Source: Arcticibacterium sp964021845 (GTDB lineage: Bacteria > Bacteroidota > Bacteroidia > Cytophagales > Spirosomataceae). Taken from it: a stretch of 64,000 bases of DNA. Positions 1-9,470 of this stretch are shown piece after piece. The stretch lies in NCBI RefSeq assembly GCF_964021845.1, contig NZ_CAXHZC010000001.1, forward strand, positions 620,001 to 684,000. The letters run 5' to 3'. Below the pieces are notes generated by a model. It was not told where the DNA came from. It made no database searches and saw only the letters and a list, made by a program, of their open reading frames with translations. The position numbers were made by a program, and so were the translations under genes. Positions within the stretch are counted from its first letter, which is position 1. Every line of letters starts with the position of its first letter.

Positions 1-1005
1 GCTCCCATTATATGGGATTTTGACAAAATTACAGAAATGACGGCTTTGCCAATAGACGATAAAATCTTAAACATCAGTGGAGGTCATTTCACTACAATAG
101 CCAATGATGAGGAGTCAAAATACAATTATTACTCCCGAAATATATCAATAAAACGCTCTAATGTAGTGGTAGATGGATTGGAGCATCGAGTGAGAGGGGA
201 AGGAAACCATGGAGCACCATATAGCGGATTTATCTCGATTACCGACTGCTGCTTTGTTACGGTCAAAAACACCATTTTGACAGGACATAAGACCTTTAGT
301 ACCATTGGCACGGCAGGCAAACCTGTAACCATGGGGACATATGACATTTTGATAGGGCGAGCACTTAATGTTACTTTTTTAAACTGTAGCCAGACAAATG
401 ATATTAACGACCGCACCTATTGGGGAATCATGGGTTCTAATTATTGTAAAAATTTATTATTCGATAATTGTACTTTTTCACGTTTTGACGCTCATAAGGG
501 CGTAGCCAATGCCACCATCAGAAACTCTACATTAGGTCACATGGGAATTAACGCCATTGGCAGCGGAACTTTTACGGTGGAAAATAGCACAATACAAGGT
601 TGGAGTCTTATAAACTTACGTTCTGATTATGGGAGTACTTGGCAAGGTGAGTTAATAATTCGCGATTGTATTTTCAAACCAAGAGAGGGCACAGGAAATA
701 ACATCAGTTTGATAGGAGGGGCTTATTCGGGACAGCATGATTTTGGGTATACCTGTTACATGCCAGAAAAAATAACCATTGAAAACCTTAAAATAGACGA
801 CTCAGCTGCTTCTGCAGATTATAATGGACCCGCTATTTTTACAAATTTCAACAAAGAAATGACTGAAGAAAGCTACATTCAGGCTTTTCCATATGTCATC
901 ACCAAAAAAGTAACTCTCAATAATGTTACCACCACCAGTGGCAAAGCTTTGAGAGTGAGTGATAATGTGTTTATGTTTAGGGATGTGGTGGTGGAGGGGG
1001 AGTAG
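1..1005 (+). CDS. Parallel beta-helix (pectate-lyase-like fold) protein, 5' partial
   Basis: The reading frame is open to the first base of the window, so the start lies upstream; the first in-frame ATG at 37 is probably internal. The visible 334 residues are a ladder of short beta-strand repeats with Asn/Cys/Thr-rich turns (for example NVTFLNCS, LLFDNCTF, TFTVENSTI), which is the pattern of right-handed parallel beta-helix proteins such as pectate lyases, polygalacturonases and tailspike-like enzymes. No family-specific catalytic signature was recognised, so the substrate is unknown. The pectin genes at the far end of the window make a polysaccharide role reasonable, but that is inference. 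Confidence 0.65.
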   Translation, partial: APIIWDFDKITEMTALPIDDKILNISGGHFTTIANDEESKYNYYSRNISIKRSNVVVDGLEHRVRGEGNHGAPYSGFISITDCCFVTVKNTILTGHKTFSTIGTAGKPVTMGTYDILIGRALNVTFLNCSQTNDINDRTYWGIMGSNYCKNLLFDNCTFSRFDAHKGVANATIRNSTLGHMGINAIGSGTFTVENSTIQGWSLINLRSDYGSTWQGELIIRDCIFKPREGTGNNISLIGGAYSGQHDFGYTCYMPEKITIENLKIDDSAASADYNGPAIFTNFNKEMTEESYIQAFPYVITKKVTLNNVTTTSGKALRVSDNVFMFRDVVVEGE

Positions 1006-1022
1006 TTATAATCCATAGAAGA

Positions 1023-1056
1023 GAGATTCTCGAGAGGTGACCCTGTCGAGAATCTC
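1023..1056. terminator. Perfect 11-bp hairpin between convergent genes
   Basis: GAGATTCTCGA at 1023-1033 is exactly complementary to TCGAGAATCTC at 1046-1056, with a 12-nt loop. It lies in the 80-bp gap between two converging genes. There is no T-run on either side, so it is either a shared factor-dependent terminator or a copy of a dispersed hairpin repeat. Confidence 0.4.
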
Positions 1057-1085
1057 AATACACTTCGAGTTCGAGAAAGAACCCC

Positions 1086-2201
1086 TTAAATCTTAATAAA
1101 ATTAACCTTTAAGGTTTTCTCTATTTGGTTAATGACTTTCATTTCGTATTTGTCTACAAAACAAATGGAGATACCTCTTTTTCCTGCTCTTGCGGTTCTA
1201 CCACTTCTGTGGGTATAGGCTTCTATTTGTTCTGGTAATTGATAGTGAATTACAAAGGCCACGTCTTCTACATCAACTCCACGGGCAGAAATATCCGTAG
1301 CTACCAAGACTTTGATTCTGCCTTTGATAAAAGCTCTCATTACTTTATCCCGGTCACGCTGACCTAGGTCTCCATGAAGTGCATCTGCTGAAATGTGTTT
1401 ACCCATAAGTTTTCGTGCTACCACCTCAGTATCTGCTCTTGTTCTGCAAAACACAATGCCTTTAGCAGAACCTTGAGATTTTAAAAACTCATATACGTAG
1501 TCAAACTTTTGACTCTGTTCACAGATAAAAAACTGGTGTTCAATTTTAGTATTGATCTCCACATTTTTACTAACCGAAATTCGGTGTAAGCCAGGGTTCA
1601 TAAATCTTGTAATAAGGCTTTGCAATGCCACAGGAATAGTTGCCGAAAATAGCCACTTTGCGGAGTTCCTATGAATAGTGTCCATGACTCTTTCTAGCTC
1701 ATCTTTAAAGCCCATGCTTAACATTTCATCGGCTTCATCTAAAACTATGGTTTTAACCTCGCTCAGGTCTATCGCTCCTCTATCTATCAAATCTAGCAAC
1801 CTACCTGGTGTGGCCACTACAATTTGGGTGGGACGTTTAAGGTTTGCTATTTGTATCTCTATCTTTTCACCACCATAAATAGCCTCTGTAAATACTTTTG
1901 GGCCATATTTTGTCAATTTGAATAATTGCTTAGCAATTTGTTGACATAACTCTCTTGTTGGGGCTAGTACCAATCCTTGGATTTGTTTTTTATCCTCCGA
2001 TACAAGGTGTAAAAGCGGCAAACCGAATGCAATAGTTTTTCCTGTTCCGGTAGGAGCTTGACCTATTAAATCTCCTTTATTTGCCAATAAATAAGGAATT
2101 GCCTTTTGTTGTATCTCTGACGGTTTTTGGATTTTCAAATCGCCCAAAGCCTTGATAAAAGACGCAGCAACACCCAATTGTTTAAAACTCTCCACTTCCA
2201 A
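1086..2201 (-). CDS. DEAD-box ATP-dependent RNA helicase
   Basis: ATP-dependent RNA helicase, expected to remodel RNA structure in ribosome assembly, mRNA decay or cold adaptation. All core motifs are present: a Q motif around residues 6-31, motif I APTGTGKT at 49-56, PTREL at 81-85, TPGR at 131-134, DEAD at 155-158, SAT at 186-188, and HRSGRTARAG in the second RecA domain. At 371 residues it is essentially the bare helicase core, without the RNA-binding tail of DeaD or the basic tail of many RhlE proteins. The start is TTG at 2201; no in-frame ATG is available nearby, and a TAnnTTTG box on the minus strand at 2219-2226 puts the transcript start just upstream. The subfamily (RhlE/CshA/DeaD) is not resolved. 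Confidence 0.93.
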   Translation of the reverse strand: MEVESFKQLGVAASFIKALGDLKIQKPSEIQQKAIPYLLANKGDLIGQAPTGTGKTIAFGLPLLHLVSEDKKQIQGLVLAPTRELCQQIAKQLFKLTKYGPKVFTEAIYGGEKIEIQIANLKRPTQIVVATPGRLLDLIDRGAIDLSEVKTIVLDEADEMLSMGFKDELERVMDTIHRNSAKWLFSATIPVALQSLITRFMNPGLHRISVSKNVEINTKIEHQFFICEQSQKFDYVYEFLKSQGSAKGIVFCRTRADTEVVARKLMGKHISADALHGDLGQRDRDKVMRAFIKGRIKVLVATDISARGVDVEDVAFVIHYQLPEQIEAYTHRSGRTARAGKRGISICFVDKYEMKVINQIEKTLKVNFIKI

Positions 2202-2218
2202 TGTATTTTTTTGAAACG

Positions 2219-2226
2219 CAAAGGTA
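2219..2226 (-). promoter_or_regulatory. Candidate -7 element for the DEAD-box helicase gene
   Basis: The minus strand reads TACCTTTG, matching the Bacteroidota TAnnTTTG -7 consensus, about 18 nt upstream of the TTG start. No clear -33 TTG was found. Confidence 0.4.
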
Positions 2227-2456
2227 GGGATAAAGGGGTGTATTGTCAGTACTTGCTTTCGAACTCCTACTTTTTATCATAAGTGCTGAAGGATTTGCTT
2301 TAAGTATGCTTTAAATCAGCTGTTTATTTTTTTAGGGCTGTGCTTTAAAGACTTATAGCTATGAAAAAGAGTGTTCTCTTTTCTAGTGAGTTACTTATAT
2401 TAACTCTTTCCGTTACCAGAATTCCCGAAATTGACAATTTGAAATCGGAAATATAA

Positions 2457-2828
2457 CTAAGCTTCAAAATGTTTTTTTACCAAAGCAATCTTTTGATTGT
2501 CAGTCATTTTATCTGCCGCTAATACATCAATTTTTATCTCCTTAAAATGTAAGTCCTTGTTAAGATAATTGTGAAGTTCTACCTTAGCATTGGTAGGGCC
2601 AAAAAGAAGTACATGATTATATTTCAATATCTCAGCCGAAATTTCTTTGTAAAAAGCACCTATCATTTGTTGCCTTTTATTGTGCATGAGATTCTCACTT
2701 TTTTGTTTGGCTTCATCTTGCATCTCAAAATCAAAATCCGAGTTGATGATTTTTATTTCTTCTTTTAAATTGATTAAATGTGCTGCGGAATGGTCCATCC
2801 AGATGCCTAAAATTTTTCTCGTATTCAT
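2457..2828 (-). CDS. Small eRF1/baeRF-like protein of unknown function
   Basis: A 123-residue soluble protein. It opens with a strand carrying ILGIWMDHSAAHLI and has a second strand VLLFGPTNAK followed by a helix and a basic C-terminal helix. This resembles the small bacterial-archaeal eRF1-like (translational-machinery-related) proteins, in which an N-terminal 'W-D' strand and a later 'GP..AK..L' segment form one alpha/beta domain. It has no signal peptide or membrane segment and stands alone between the helicase and the efflux operon, with gaps of 255 and 72 bp. The family assignment is tentative; ribosome association would be inference. Confidence 0.6.
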   Translation of the reverse strand: MNTRKILGIWMDHSAAHLINLKEEIKIINSDFDFEMQDEAKQKSENLMHNKRQQMIGAFYKEISAEILKYNHVLLFGPTNAKVELHNYLNKDLHFKEIKIDVLAADKMTDNQKIALVKKHFEA

Positions 2829-2900
2829 TGTATTATTTGTTTAGTTCAAAATGAAAATGACGTCTTCTCTTAATTTCAGTTCTGTGGACGGGCCTCAGTG

Positions 2901-3593
2901 CTAGTCGCTAGGGGTTTTGATGACTCTACCGTCTTCCATGGTAATTATTCTGTGCGTGTTTGCTGCGAAATCAGGGTCATGTGTAACTATCAATAAAGAC
3001 TGCTGATACTCTTCTGCCAGTTCCTTGAAAATGTCAAAAACCACATCGCCATTCTTTTTGTCTAAGTTACCGGTGGGTTCATCGCCCATAATAATTAAAG
3101 GTTCGTTTATAAGTGCTCGTGCTATAGCTACTCGCTGTTTTTGCCCTCCGCTTATTTGGTTTGGGTATTTTAAAGCTTCTTTTTCTATTCCTAGAATTCT
3201 CAATTTTTCATAAGCATGATGCTCTACTTCTTTTGGTGTCAGCTTACCTAGTTTTAAACCTGGTAGCATTACATTTTGAAGGTTATTAAATTCACTAAGT
3301 AAATAATGAAATTGGAAAACGAAACCTATCTTTTCATTTCTAACTTTTGCTAACTCTTCATCAATTTTATTTGTCATAGAAACCCCATCCAAGAATAACT
3401 CACCTTCATAGCTAGTATCCATGGTAGATAAGATATAAAGTAAGGTAGATTTTCCACATCCAGATTTCCCCATGACAGACACAAATTCCCCTGCACGGAT
3501 AGCGAAACTAACATCATTGAGTACCTGCACGGTAATGGGGTCATGAAATGACTTACAAATATCTACAGCTTCTATTATTTTCTTTTTCTCCAT
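2901..3593 (-). CDS. ABC transporter ATP-binding protein (LolD/MacB-type)
   Basis: Cytoplasmic ATPase of a MacB/LolCDE-class transporter, which works mechanically from the inner membrane on periplasmic substrates rather than by classic translocation. Walker A GKSGCGKST lies at residues 42-50, followed by a Q-loop FQFHYLL, the signature SGGQKQRVAIARAL, Walker B LIIMGDEPTGNLD, and the H-loop in IVTHD. The 'GDEPTGNLD' form is typical of this subgroup. It is the last gene of a three-gene operon, 2 bp after the permease gene. The substrate cannot be told from sequence. Confidence 0.92.
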   Translation of the reverse strand: MEKKKIIEAVDICKSFHDPITVQVLNDVSFAIRAGEFVSVMGKSGCGKSTLLYILSTMDTSYEGELFLDGVSMTNKIDEELAKVRNEKIGFVFQFHYLLSEFNNLQNVMLPGLKLGKLTPKEVEHHAYEKLRILGIEKEALKYPNQISGGQKQRVAIARALINEPLIIMGDEPTGNLDKKNGDVVFDIFKELAEEYQQSLLIVTHDPDFAANTHRIITMEDGRVIKTPSD

Positions 3594-3595
3594 GT

Positions 3596-4855
3596 TTATT
3601 TACCTCTTATGATATCCACAGGGTCTACTTTACTTGCTTTTTTAGACGGAAAGTAACCCGCCAAATAGGTGGTAATGATAGAAAATGCTGCACCTATTAC
3701 ATAAAACATTGGATTATAGTTTATTGGGTAGGTTTTGACCGCAGGCATAGAGGCGTTATTAAAAGGAATAATACCAATCAATGCTGAAAAACCTAAACCA
3801 AAAATCAAGCCCAGTATACCACCGACTAAGCCAATGGTTAGAGCAATAGTTAAGAAAATGGCATTGACATCTTTCCCAGAAAAACCAGTTGCCTTCAGTA
3901 TCGCAATAGAATCCATTTTCTCATATATCATCATGTTCAATATATTGAAAATACCAAAACCTGAAACAATGAGTAAGGTAATTCCCACGGCATAAGAAAT
4001 AAGTGTTCGTACGGAGCTTCCTGTTTCAAATTGGGCATTGGCAGTTTGTATATCAATGGCTTCTGTATCAAATAGCTCGTGGTATGTTTTTGCCAATGCG
4101 GGAGCCATGGCTATATCCTTTACCTTGACTTGAATATCCGTAACGTAGCTGGCTGGTTTACTAAGCATCTTCTGCGTGGTGGCCAGTGTGGTATAGCTTT
4201 GAACTTTATCGAGCTCATCCATTCCAGATTGAAAAAAGCCAACCACTTTTAAAGTGAAACGGGTGCCATTGCTTGTGGTAATTTGAATGTTGTCACCCAG
4301 CTGAGCTAGCATTTTGTCGGCGGCACCTTTTCCTAAAATGATACTGTTAGGTGTGTTTTTAAGGTCTATAGTTTTCCCTTCTACCACGTAATCTTTAAAA
4401 CTGAAAAGCCTACTTTCTTCTTCCACATCTATTCCGTTTATAACACCAGTAAGGTTAATATCTCCTATATTATAAAAAACAGGCATGGTAGTTTTAGGAG
4501 CTACGCCACGTACGTTTTTGTCATTTTTCAATGCCTTTATAATGGCATCACTATTCCGAATATCTAAAAGCTCATTTTTGGGCTTTATATGTCGTACAAA
4601 ATGATAGGACTCAGGAAACTGGCTAGAGCGAGCTATCGGTTGTATTTTAGAAGGTAAAATTTCATTATATAGCCTTACATGTGGTGTCCGGTTTAAAATT
4701 AGACTATCTAGCAAATCATTTAAACCACCCATAAAACTTAGCAATGCAATAAACATGGCAATACTGAAGGTTACTCCAAAAGCGGCTACCATGGTTTGTT
4801 TTAGGCGTGCTAGTAGCAAAGCCAATGAAATCTCGGTGATGAGTTTTAGTTTCAT
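3596..4855 (-). CDS. ABC transporter permease, FtsX/MacB family
   Basis: Inner-membrane permease of 419 residues with the family's usual layout: one N-terminal membrane helix (about 20-45), a large periplasmic MacB-type domain (about 50-280), then three helices in the C-terminal FtsX domain ending in PSKKASKVDPVDIIRGK, a tail seen in LolC/LolE/MacB-type permeases. Its start overlaps the adaptor gene by 4 bp (ATGA) and it ends 2 bp before the ATPase gene, so the three are co-translated. Together they look like a MacAB-type tripartite exporter; an outer-membrane TolC-type partner is not in the window. Confidence 0.9.
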   Translation of the reverse strand: MKLKLITEISLALLLARLKQTMVAAFGVTFSIAMFIALLSFMGGLNDLLDSLILNRTPHVRLYNEILPSKIQPIARSSQFPESYHFVRHIKPKNELLDIRNSDAIIKALKNDKNVRGVAPKTTMPVFYNIGDINLTGVINGIDVEEESRLFSFKDYVVEGKTIDLKNTPNSIILGKGAADKMLAQLGDNIQITTSNGTRFTLKVVGFFQSGMDELDKVQSYTTLATTQKMLSKPASYVTDIQVKVKDIAMAPALAKTYHELFDTEAIDIQTANAQFETGSSVRTLISYAVGITLLIVSGFGIFNILNMMIYEKMDSIAILKATGFSGKDVNAIFLTIALTIGLVGGILGLIFGLGFSALIGIIPFNNASMPAVKTYPINYNPMFYVIGAAFSIITTYLAGYFPSKKASKVDPVDIIRGK

Positions 4856-5940
4856 TGCTCAGGAAGAACGAGTTCTTCGTTTAAACCTATTCCTGATAAA
4901 ACTTCTACCATCTGATAGTCTTTTAGACCCGTTTTTACGGTTACCTTTTCACCAGATTTATTTACCACTGTAGAATCGTTTAGTAGATAATTTCTTGGGA
5001 TTAGCAGAGCATCTTTTTTGGTGCTAATCACCACATTGGCTTCAAAAGAAATATTAGGATAAAGTACAGCAGGTGCTTTTACAAATTCAGCTTCGATGGT
5101 AAAAGTTTTACTCTGCAAATTCATGATGGGGTTAATCTTAGAAACCACCGCATTAAAAACAGAATCTTGATAGCTATTTAATACCACCATCACGGGCATC
5201 CCTAATTTTACCGTTACTATGTCATATTCATCAATTTGCATCTCTAGTACATACTTTTCACCATCACCTACAATGGCAAATGGAACCTGTGGACTCAGAA
5301 ATTCCCCTTTTTCTATGTTTAGTTGATAAACTCTACCTTTTACTTTACTCTTAACTAAGTAGTCACTATTACTTTTATTACTTATCAAAAGGTTATTTTT
5401 GGCTTGCTTAGAAAGGTAGGTTAATTGTCTATCTAGTTCGCTGAGTTTTTCCTGTGCAGATTTGAAATTTGCCTTAGCACTCTGGTAAGCCAGTTCTTTT
5501 TGTTCCAGCGTTATTTTACTGCCTATGTTTTGTTTCCACAAATTCTTTTGCCTTTCCAAATTAATAGAATCGCTCTTCATTTCGCTTTTGGTCAAATTGA
5601 GGTAAGACCTGGCCTTCTCTAATTTTCCACGATTAATATTTAGAGCATTGAATTCATTTGTGAGGCGTAGGTTTTCTGTTCTCAGTTTTTGAGTTTCATC
5701 CAAAATAGATAGTAAAGGCGAACCGATTTCTACTTCGGCACCCTCATCTACAAAAACATCATTGACAATGCCGCTTACGGTAGCATAAGCTTGGTACTGA
5801 TTTTTACTTTTTAAAACGCCAGATGCGTAAACTGACTCAGTAATATCTTGAGTTACGGGCTTCATAGTTTCTTGGTCAGATTGGCAAGCCGCCAAAAGAA
5901 TGAATAGAAACAGTGACGAGTATGTTACGTTATTCTGCAA
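4852..5940 (-). CDS. HlyD/MacA-type periplasmic adaptor lipoprotein
   Basis: Membrane-fusion (adaptor) protein linking an inner-membrane ABC exporter to an outer-membrane channel. The N-terminus is a lipoprotein signal with lipobox LAAC, then a lipoyl-like half motif (VDEGAEVEIGSPLLSI), a long coiled-coil hairpin around residues 85-175, and the returning half plus beta-barrel region (KGEFLSPQVPFAIVGDGEKY). The start is TTG at 5940, because an in-frame TAG lies immediately upstream and no ATG is available before the signal peptide. It is the first gene of the adaptor-permease-ATPase operon. Substrate unknown. Confidence 0.88.
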   Translation of the reverse strand: MQNNVTYSSLFLFILLAACQSDQETMKPVTQDITESVYASGVLKSKNQYQAYATVSGIVNDVFVDEGAEVEIGSPLLSILDETQKLRTENLRLTNEFNALNINRGKLEKARSYLNLTKSEMKSDSINLERQKNLWKQNIGSKITLEQKELAYQSAKANFKSAQEKLSELDRQLTYLSKQAKNNLLISNKSNSDYLVKSKVKGRVYQLNIEKGEFLSPQVPFAIVGDGEKYVLEMQIDEYDIVTVKLGMPVMVVLNSYQDSVFNAVVSKINPIMNLQSKTFTIEAEFVKAPAVLYPNISFEANVVISTKKDALLIPRNYLLNDSTVVNKSGEKVTVKTGLKDYQMVEVLSGIGLNEELVLPEQ

Positions 5941-6435
5941 AGACTAATTCTTTAATGTGAATATGGAAGATAGTCATTTAAACTATGATTGAATGAAACC
6001 TTGCAGGCTAAAGAAGCTTCTTTGATTATAATCATATTTTTCTCGATTTTTTTATGACCAAACGTAGTCTTTAAGCTGCCGACCTAAAATTTCAATGAGC
6101 CTATCTCGTTTCAATCAATGACCGCATTAAACCGTAAACGAAATGACTTATATAATCCAGTTGTTGTCAGAATAGCATTGTTTTATTTAAGCCTAGGGAA
6201 TATTCAATAGCTTATAATAGTGTACAATTAATCAAACTTTCCTTTCAAACCTCAGCATCTGTAGATTTCCAAATTCTATTAATAATTATTAACATTCTTA
6301 GTAAATTATAACAAGTCTTTTAGACCTACTTTTGTATCTGAAATTGGCTTGTTATTCCTTATTTATTTGGCGAACTTTGCGGCCAAATGGACTGTTGAGA
6401 ACTAGTAAAACCGTCAATTACTAATAAATAAGAGA
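5941..6435. other. 495-bp intergenic region between divergent genes
   Basis: This separates the efflux operon (minus) from trxB (plus). Apart from a TAnnTTTG promoter element near 6327 I see no ORF with coding character, RNA gene or strong hairpin. It is AT-rich and probably carries both divergent promoters. Confidence 0.6.
6306..6334 (+). promoter_or_regulatory. Candidate promoter of the trxB operon
   Basis: TACTTTTG at 6327-6334 fits the TAnnTTTG -7 element. A weak TTA sits at the -33 distance (6306-6308, 18-nt spacer). The start codon is about 100 nt downstream. Confidence 0.45.
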
Positions 6436-7371
6436 ATGACTGAAGAAAACGTAGAAGTTTTAATATTGGGCTCAGGCCCTGCGGGATATACCGCTGCTAT
6501 TTATGCTGGAAGAGCTGGACTTAAGCCTGTAATGTACCAAGGTGGGCAGCCTGGTGGGCAATTAACCATTACAAATGATGTAGAAAACTATCCGGGTTAT
6601 CCTGATGGTGTTCAAGGTCCTGCAATGATGGAGGAGTTTAGAAAGCAGGCAGAAAGATTTGGTTTAGATAATCGTTATGGTATGGCTACTTCCGTAGATT
6701 TTACTACACCATTAGCTCATAAAGTAGTTATAGACGAAAATAAAGTTATTATAGCCAAAGCTGTCATTATAGCCACCGGAGCATCTGCCAAGTGGTTAGG
6801 TTTAGAGTCTGAAGATAGATTAAACGGAAGTGGTGTTTCTGCTTGTGCTGTTTGTGATGGTTTCTTTTATAGAGGTCATGAAGTAGTGGTAGTAGGAGCA
6901 GGAGATACAGCATGTGAGGAAGCTCATTATCTTTCTAAGCTTTGTAAAAAAGTTACCATGTTAGTAAGACGTGACGAATTTAGAGCTTCTACCATTATGC
7001 AGAAGAGAGTGGAAAATACAGCTAACATTGAAGTATTGTTTAATACGTCAACTGTAGAGGTGCTTGGAGAAAAAGAAGTGGAAGGAGTTAAAGTAATAAA
7101 TAATATTACGAAGGAAGAATCTGTTATTACTGCAACTGGATTTTTTGTGGCCATTGGTCATAAGCCAAACACAGATATCTTCAAAGGTTGGTTAAATCTG
7201 GATGAAACTGGCTATATTAATGCTGAAAAAGGTACATCGAAAACGAATATTGAAGGAGTTTTTGCTTCTGGAGATGCCATGGATAAGATTTACCGCCAAG
7301 CAGTAACAGCTGCAGGTACTGGCTGTATGGCCGCTTTAGATGCTGAAAGATATTTAGCTGCTCACGAATAA
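6436..7371 (+). CDS. trxB: Thioredoxin reductase
   Basis: FAD- and NADPH-dependent reductase that keeps thioredoxin reduced in the cytoplasm. FAD-binding GSGPAGYTAAIYAGRAG is at residues 12-28, the redox CxxC is C137-A-V-C140 followed by DG, the NADPH-binding motif is GAGDTACEEA, and the C-terminal FAD motif is GVFASGDAMD. Its 311 residues match the low-molecular-weight bacterial form. The start is an ATG in a purine-rich context (AAGAGAATG). It heads a tight operon with an M23 peptidase (6-bp gap) and bshB1, placing two thiol-redox genes under one promoter. Confidence 0.96.
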   Translation: MTEENVEVLILGSGPAGYTAAIYAGRAGLKPVMYQGGQPGGQLTITNDVENYPGYPDGVQGPAMMEEFRKQAERFGLDNRYGMATSVDFTTPLAHKVVIDENKVIIAKAVIIATGASAKWLGLESEDRLNGSGVSACAVCDGFFYRGHEVVVVGAGDTACEEAHYLSKLCKKVTMLVRRDEFRASTIMQKRVENTANIEVLFNTSTVEVLGEKEVEGVKVINNITKEESVITATGFFVAIGHKPNTDIFKGWLNLDETGYINAEKGTSKTNIEGVFASGDAMDKIYRQAVTAAGTGCMAALDAERYLAAHE

Positions 7372-7377
7372 AATACT

Positions 7378-8646
7378 ATGTTAAGAAGTTTTTTAGTTTT
7401 GGTTCTTCTGTGTGCTGTGCAAGTTTCCTTTGCTCAGAGAGAGCGTGGGAAAGTAATTAAAGCACCGAAAATTTTTCAGAAGAAAATGGAGACTACGGAA
7501 ACTCCATCTAATGAATCTCAAACTCAAGACTTGAATAACACTTTTCAAGATGAGGTAGATTTTCAATTTGAAGAAGAACCAAAACTAAGATTCTCAAATT
7601 CATTTGAGAAAAAAGAAGTTCAATACAATGCCCCTTCCAATTTTCCTGGCTCAGAATCTATGAGTGGTGGAATGGTAGAGATTGAACCTTTAAAAAAGCT
7701 AAACGAAAACATTCATGAAGACCCAAATACTTTAGATGAGGGTGAACTCATGATTGTGGAAATTGAAGACGGTGCGAGGTTTCCGGGAACCGACGAAATG
7801 GTGAAAATAGCCAGTTACTTCTCTATCTGGGATAATACTTATGTCAATCCTTATGGTATAAACCCAAGAGACTTCAATGATGTTATTCCTATCAAACTTT
7901 ATGATTTGACTAAAGGGAGATATTGGGCTCCGCCATTAGATGAATGTCCTGTAACATCTCATTTCAAATTTAGATGGGGAAGGTGGCACAGAGGTACAGA
8001 TATTGACCTTGAAACGGGAGACCCTGTTTATGCTGCTTTTGATGGTGTAATAAGAATTTCATCTTACAGAGGTGCCTTAGGTAGAGCTGTGGTAATTCGC
8101 CATTACAATGGTTTAGAGACTGTTTATGGTCACATGTCAAAACTTAATTTCCCTGTGAATACAGTAGTTAAGGCAGGAGACGAAATAGGTAGAGGGGGAA
8201 ATACTGGAAGAAGTTCTGGTTCTCATCTGCACTTTGAGACACGTTATGAAGGAACACCTTTTGACGCTGGTAATATATTTGACTTTCAAAGAGAAAATAC
8301 ACAGATAAGAATGCAGGAGTTTTTGATGACTGCAAAAATGTATAATTACCTGAGAGGAGGTTCGCCAAGAGTAGCTTTAGGTGATGTGGATGCATCGCAA
8401 CATGAAGAAGAGCTAGACCCAACAATGGAAGTAGAAGGTGATGTTGGTGCAGACGACTTTGAGGATGATTTTGAAGAAGAAATTCCTGCGGAGGTAGTTC
8501 AGAAAGTATGGTACCGAGTAAAGCCGGGTGATAACCTGACCAAAATTGCACGTAACTTTAATGTAACCGTTGCTGAGATTTGCAGTCTGAACAAGATTAG
8601 CTCCTACAAAAAACTCTACGTAGGTATAAGATTAAGAGTAAAATAA
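7378..8646 (+). CDS. Secreted M23 peptidase with C-terminal LysM domain
   Basis: Exported peptidoglycan hydrolase or cell-wall-bound factor. It has a signal peptide (residues 1-19, ending SFA-Q), an acidic low-complexity region to about 140, then an M23 (LytM) domain with zinc ligands H204 and D208 in HRGTD and the HLH pair H283/H285 in SGSHLHFE. After an acidic linker (about 335-372) comes one LysM domain (about 376-422, YRVKPGDNLTKIARNF). All four metal and catalytic residues are present, so it is probably active. It sits between trxB and bshB1 with gaps of 6 and 2 bp. Confidence 0.93.
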   Translation: MLRSFLVLVLLCAVQVSFAQRERGKVIKAPKIFQKKMETTETPSNESQTQDLNNTFQDEVDFQFEEEPKLRFSNSFEKKEVQYNAPSNFPGSESMSGGMVEIEPLKKLNENIHEDPNTLDEGELMIVEIEDGARFPGTDEMVKIASYFSIWDNTYVNPYGINPRDFNDVIPIKLYDLTKGRYWAPPLDECPVTSHFKFRWGRWHRGTDIDLETGDPVYAAFDGVIRISSYRGALGRAVVIRHYNGLETVYGHMSKLNFPVNTVVKAGDEIGRGGNTGRSSGSHLHFETRYEGTPFDAGNIFDFQRENTQIRMQEFLMTAKMYNYLRGGSPRVALGDVDASQHEEELDPTMEVEGDVGADDFEDDFEEEIPAEVVQKVWYRVKPGDNLTKIARNFNVTVAEICSLNKISSYKKLYVGIRLRVK

Positions 8647-8648
8647 TT

Positions 8649-9374
8649 ATGGCTGTAAAGTTAGATATTTTAGTAATGGCTGTTCATCCTGACGACGCCG
8701 AACTGGGTTGTAGCGGAACCATTGCAAAGCATATTTCTATGGGCTATAAGGTAGGTATCGTTGATTTTACACGTGGGGAATTAGGTACAAGAGGCTCTGC
8801 TGAAATTAGAGATGACGAAGCAGCGGCATCAGCCAAAGTGATGGGTTTGGCCGCAAGAAAGAATCTTCGCTTTAGAGATGGTTTCTTTAAGAATGACGAA
8901 GAGCATCAAATGAAGCTAATGCAGGTTATTCGAAAATATCAGCCAGAAATAGTTTTAGCAAACGGTATTTCTGACAGGCATCCAGACCATGGTAGGTCAT
9001 CTGCTTTGGCTGTAGACGCGTGTTTTTATGCAGGACTAAGAATGGTGCCGACTTATAATGAAGATGGCTCCGCCCAAAAAGAGTGGCGACCAAAGCACCT
9101 TTATCACTATATTCAAGATAGGTACATTGAGCCTGATTTTGTAATTGATATTACTGACTTTTGGGATGTAAAAGACAAAGCCATAAGGGCTTTTGGTAGT
9201 CAGTTTTATGACCCAAACAGTGCCGATCCACAGAGTTATATTTCTTCTCCTGATTTCTTAGATTTTGTAGAAGCTAGAAGCAGAGAAATGGGCCATAAAA
9301 TAGGCGTAAAATATGGGGAAGGTTTTACTTCGTATCAAACGCAAGGTGTTTCAGATCTTATGAAGCTATCCTAG
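8649..9374 (+). CDS. bshB1: Bacillithiol biosynthesis deacetylase BshB1
   Basis: LmbE/PIG-L-family zinc deacetylase that removes the acetyl group from N-acetylglucosaminyl malate, the second step of bacillithiol synthesis. The metal-binding HPDDAE is at residues 13-18 and the second motif HPDHGR starts at H111. The 'GELGTRG' stretch and the QFYDPNS C-terminal region are typical of BshB1 of Bacteroidota and Firmicutes. The length of 241 residues is usual. It is the last gene of the trxB operon, 2 bp after the peptidase gene. bshA and bshC are not in the window. Confidence 0.92.
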   Translation: MAVKLDILVMAVHPDDAELGCSGTIAKHISMGYKVGIVDFTRGELGTRGSAEIRDDEAAASAKVMGLAARKNLRFRDGFFKNDEEHQMKLMQVIRKYQPEIVLANGISDRHPDHGRSSALAVDACFYAGLRMVPTYNEDGSAQKEWRPKHLYHYIQDRYIEPDFVIDITDFWDVKDKAIRAFGSQFYDPNSADPQSYISSPDFLDFVEARSREMGHKIGVKYGEGFTSYQTQGVSDLMKLS

Positions 9375-9470
9375 GCTAGACAATTTTCGATTTTGACTTG
9401 TACTTAGGTGTTTGTTATGATTTTGGCATAATGGCCAAAATAACGCCAAACAGACAATAATGAACTTCTT

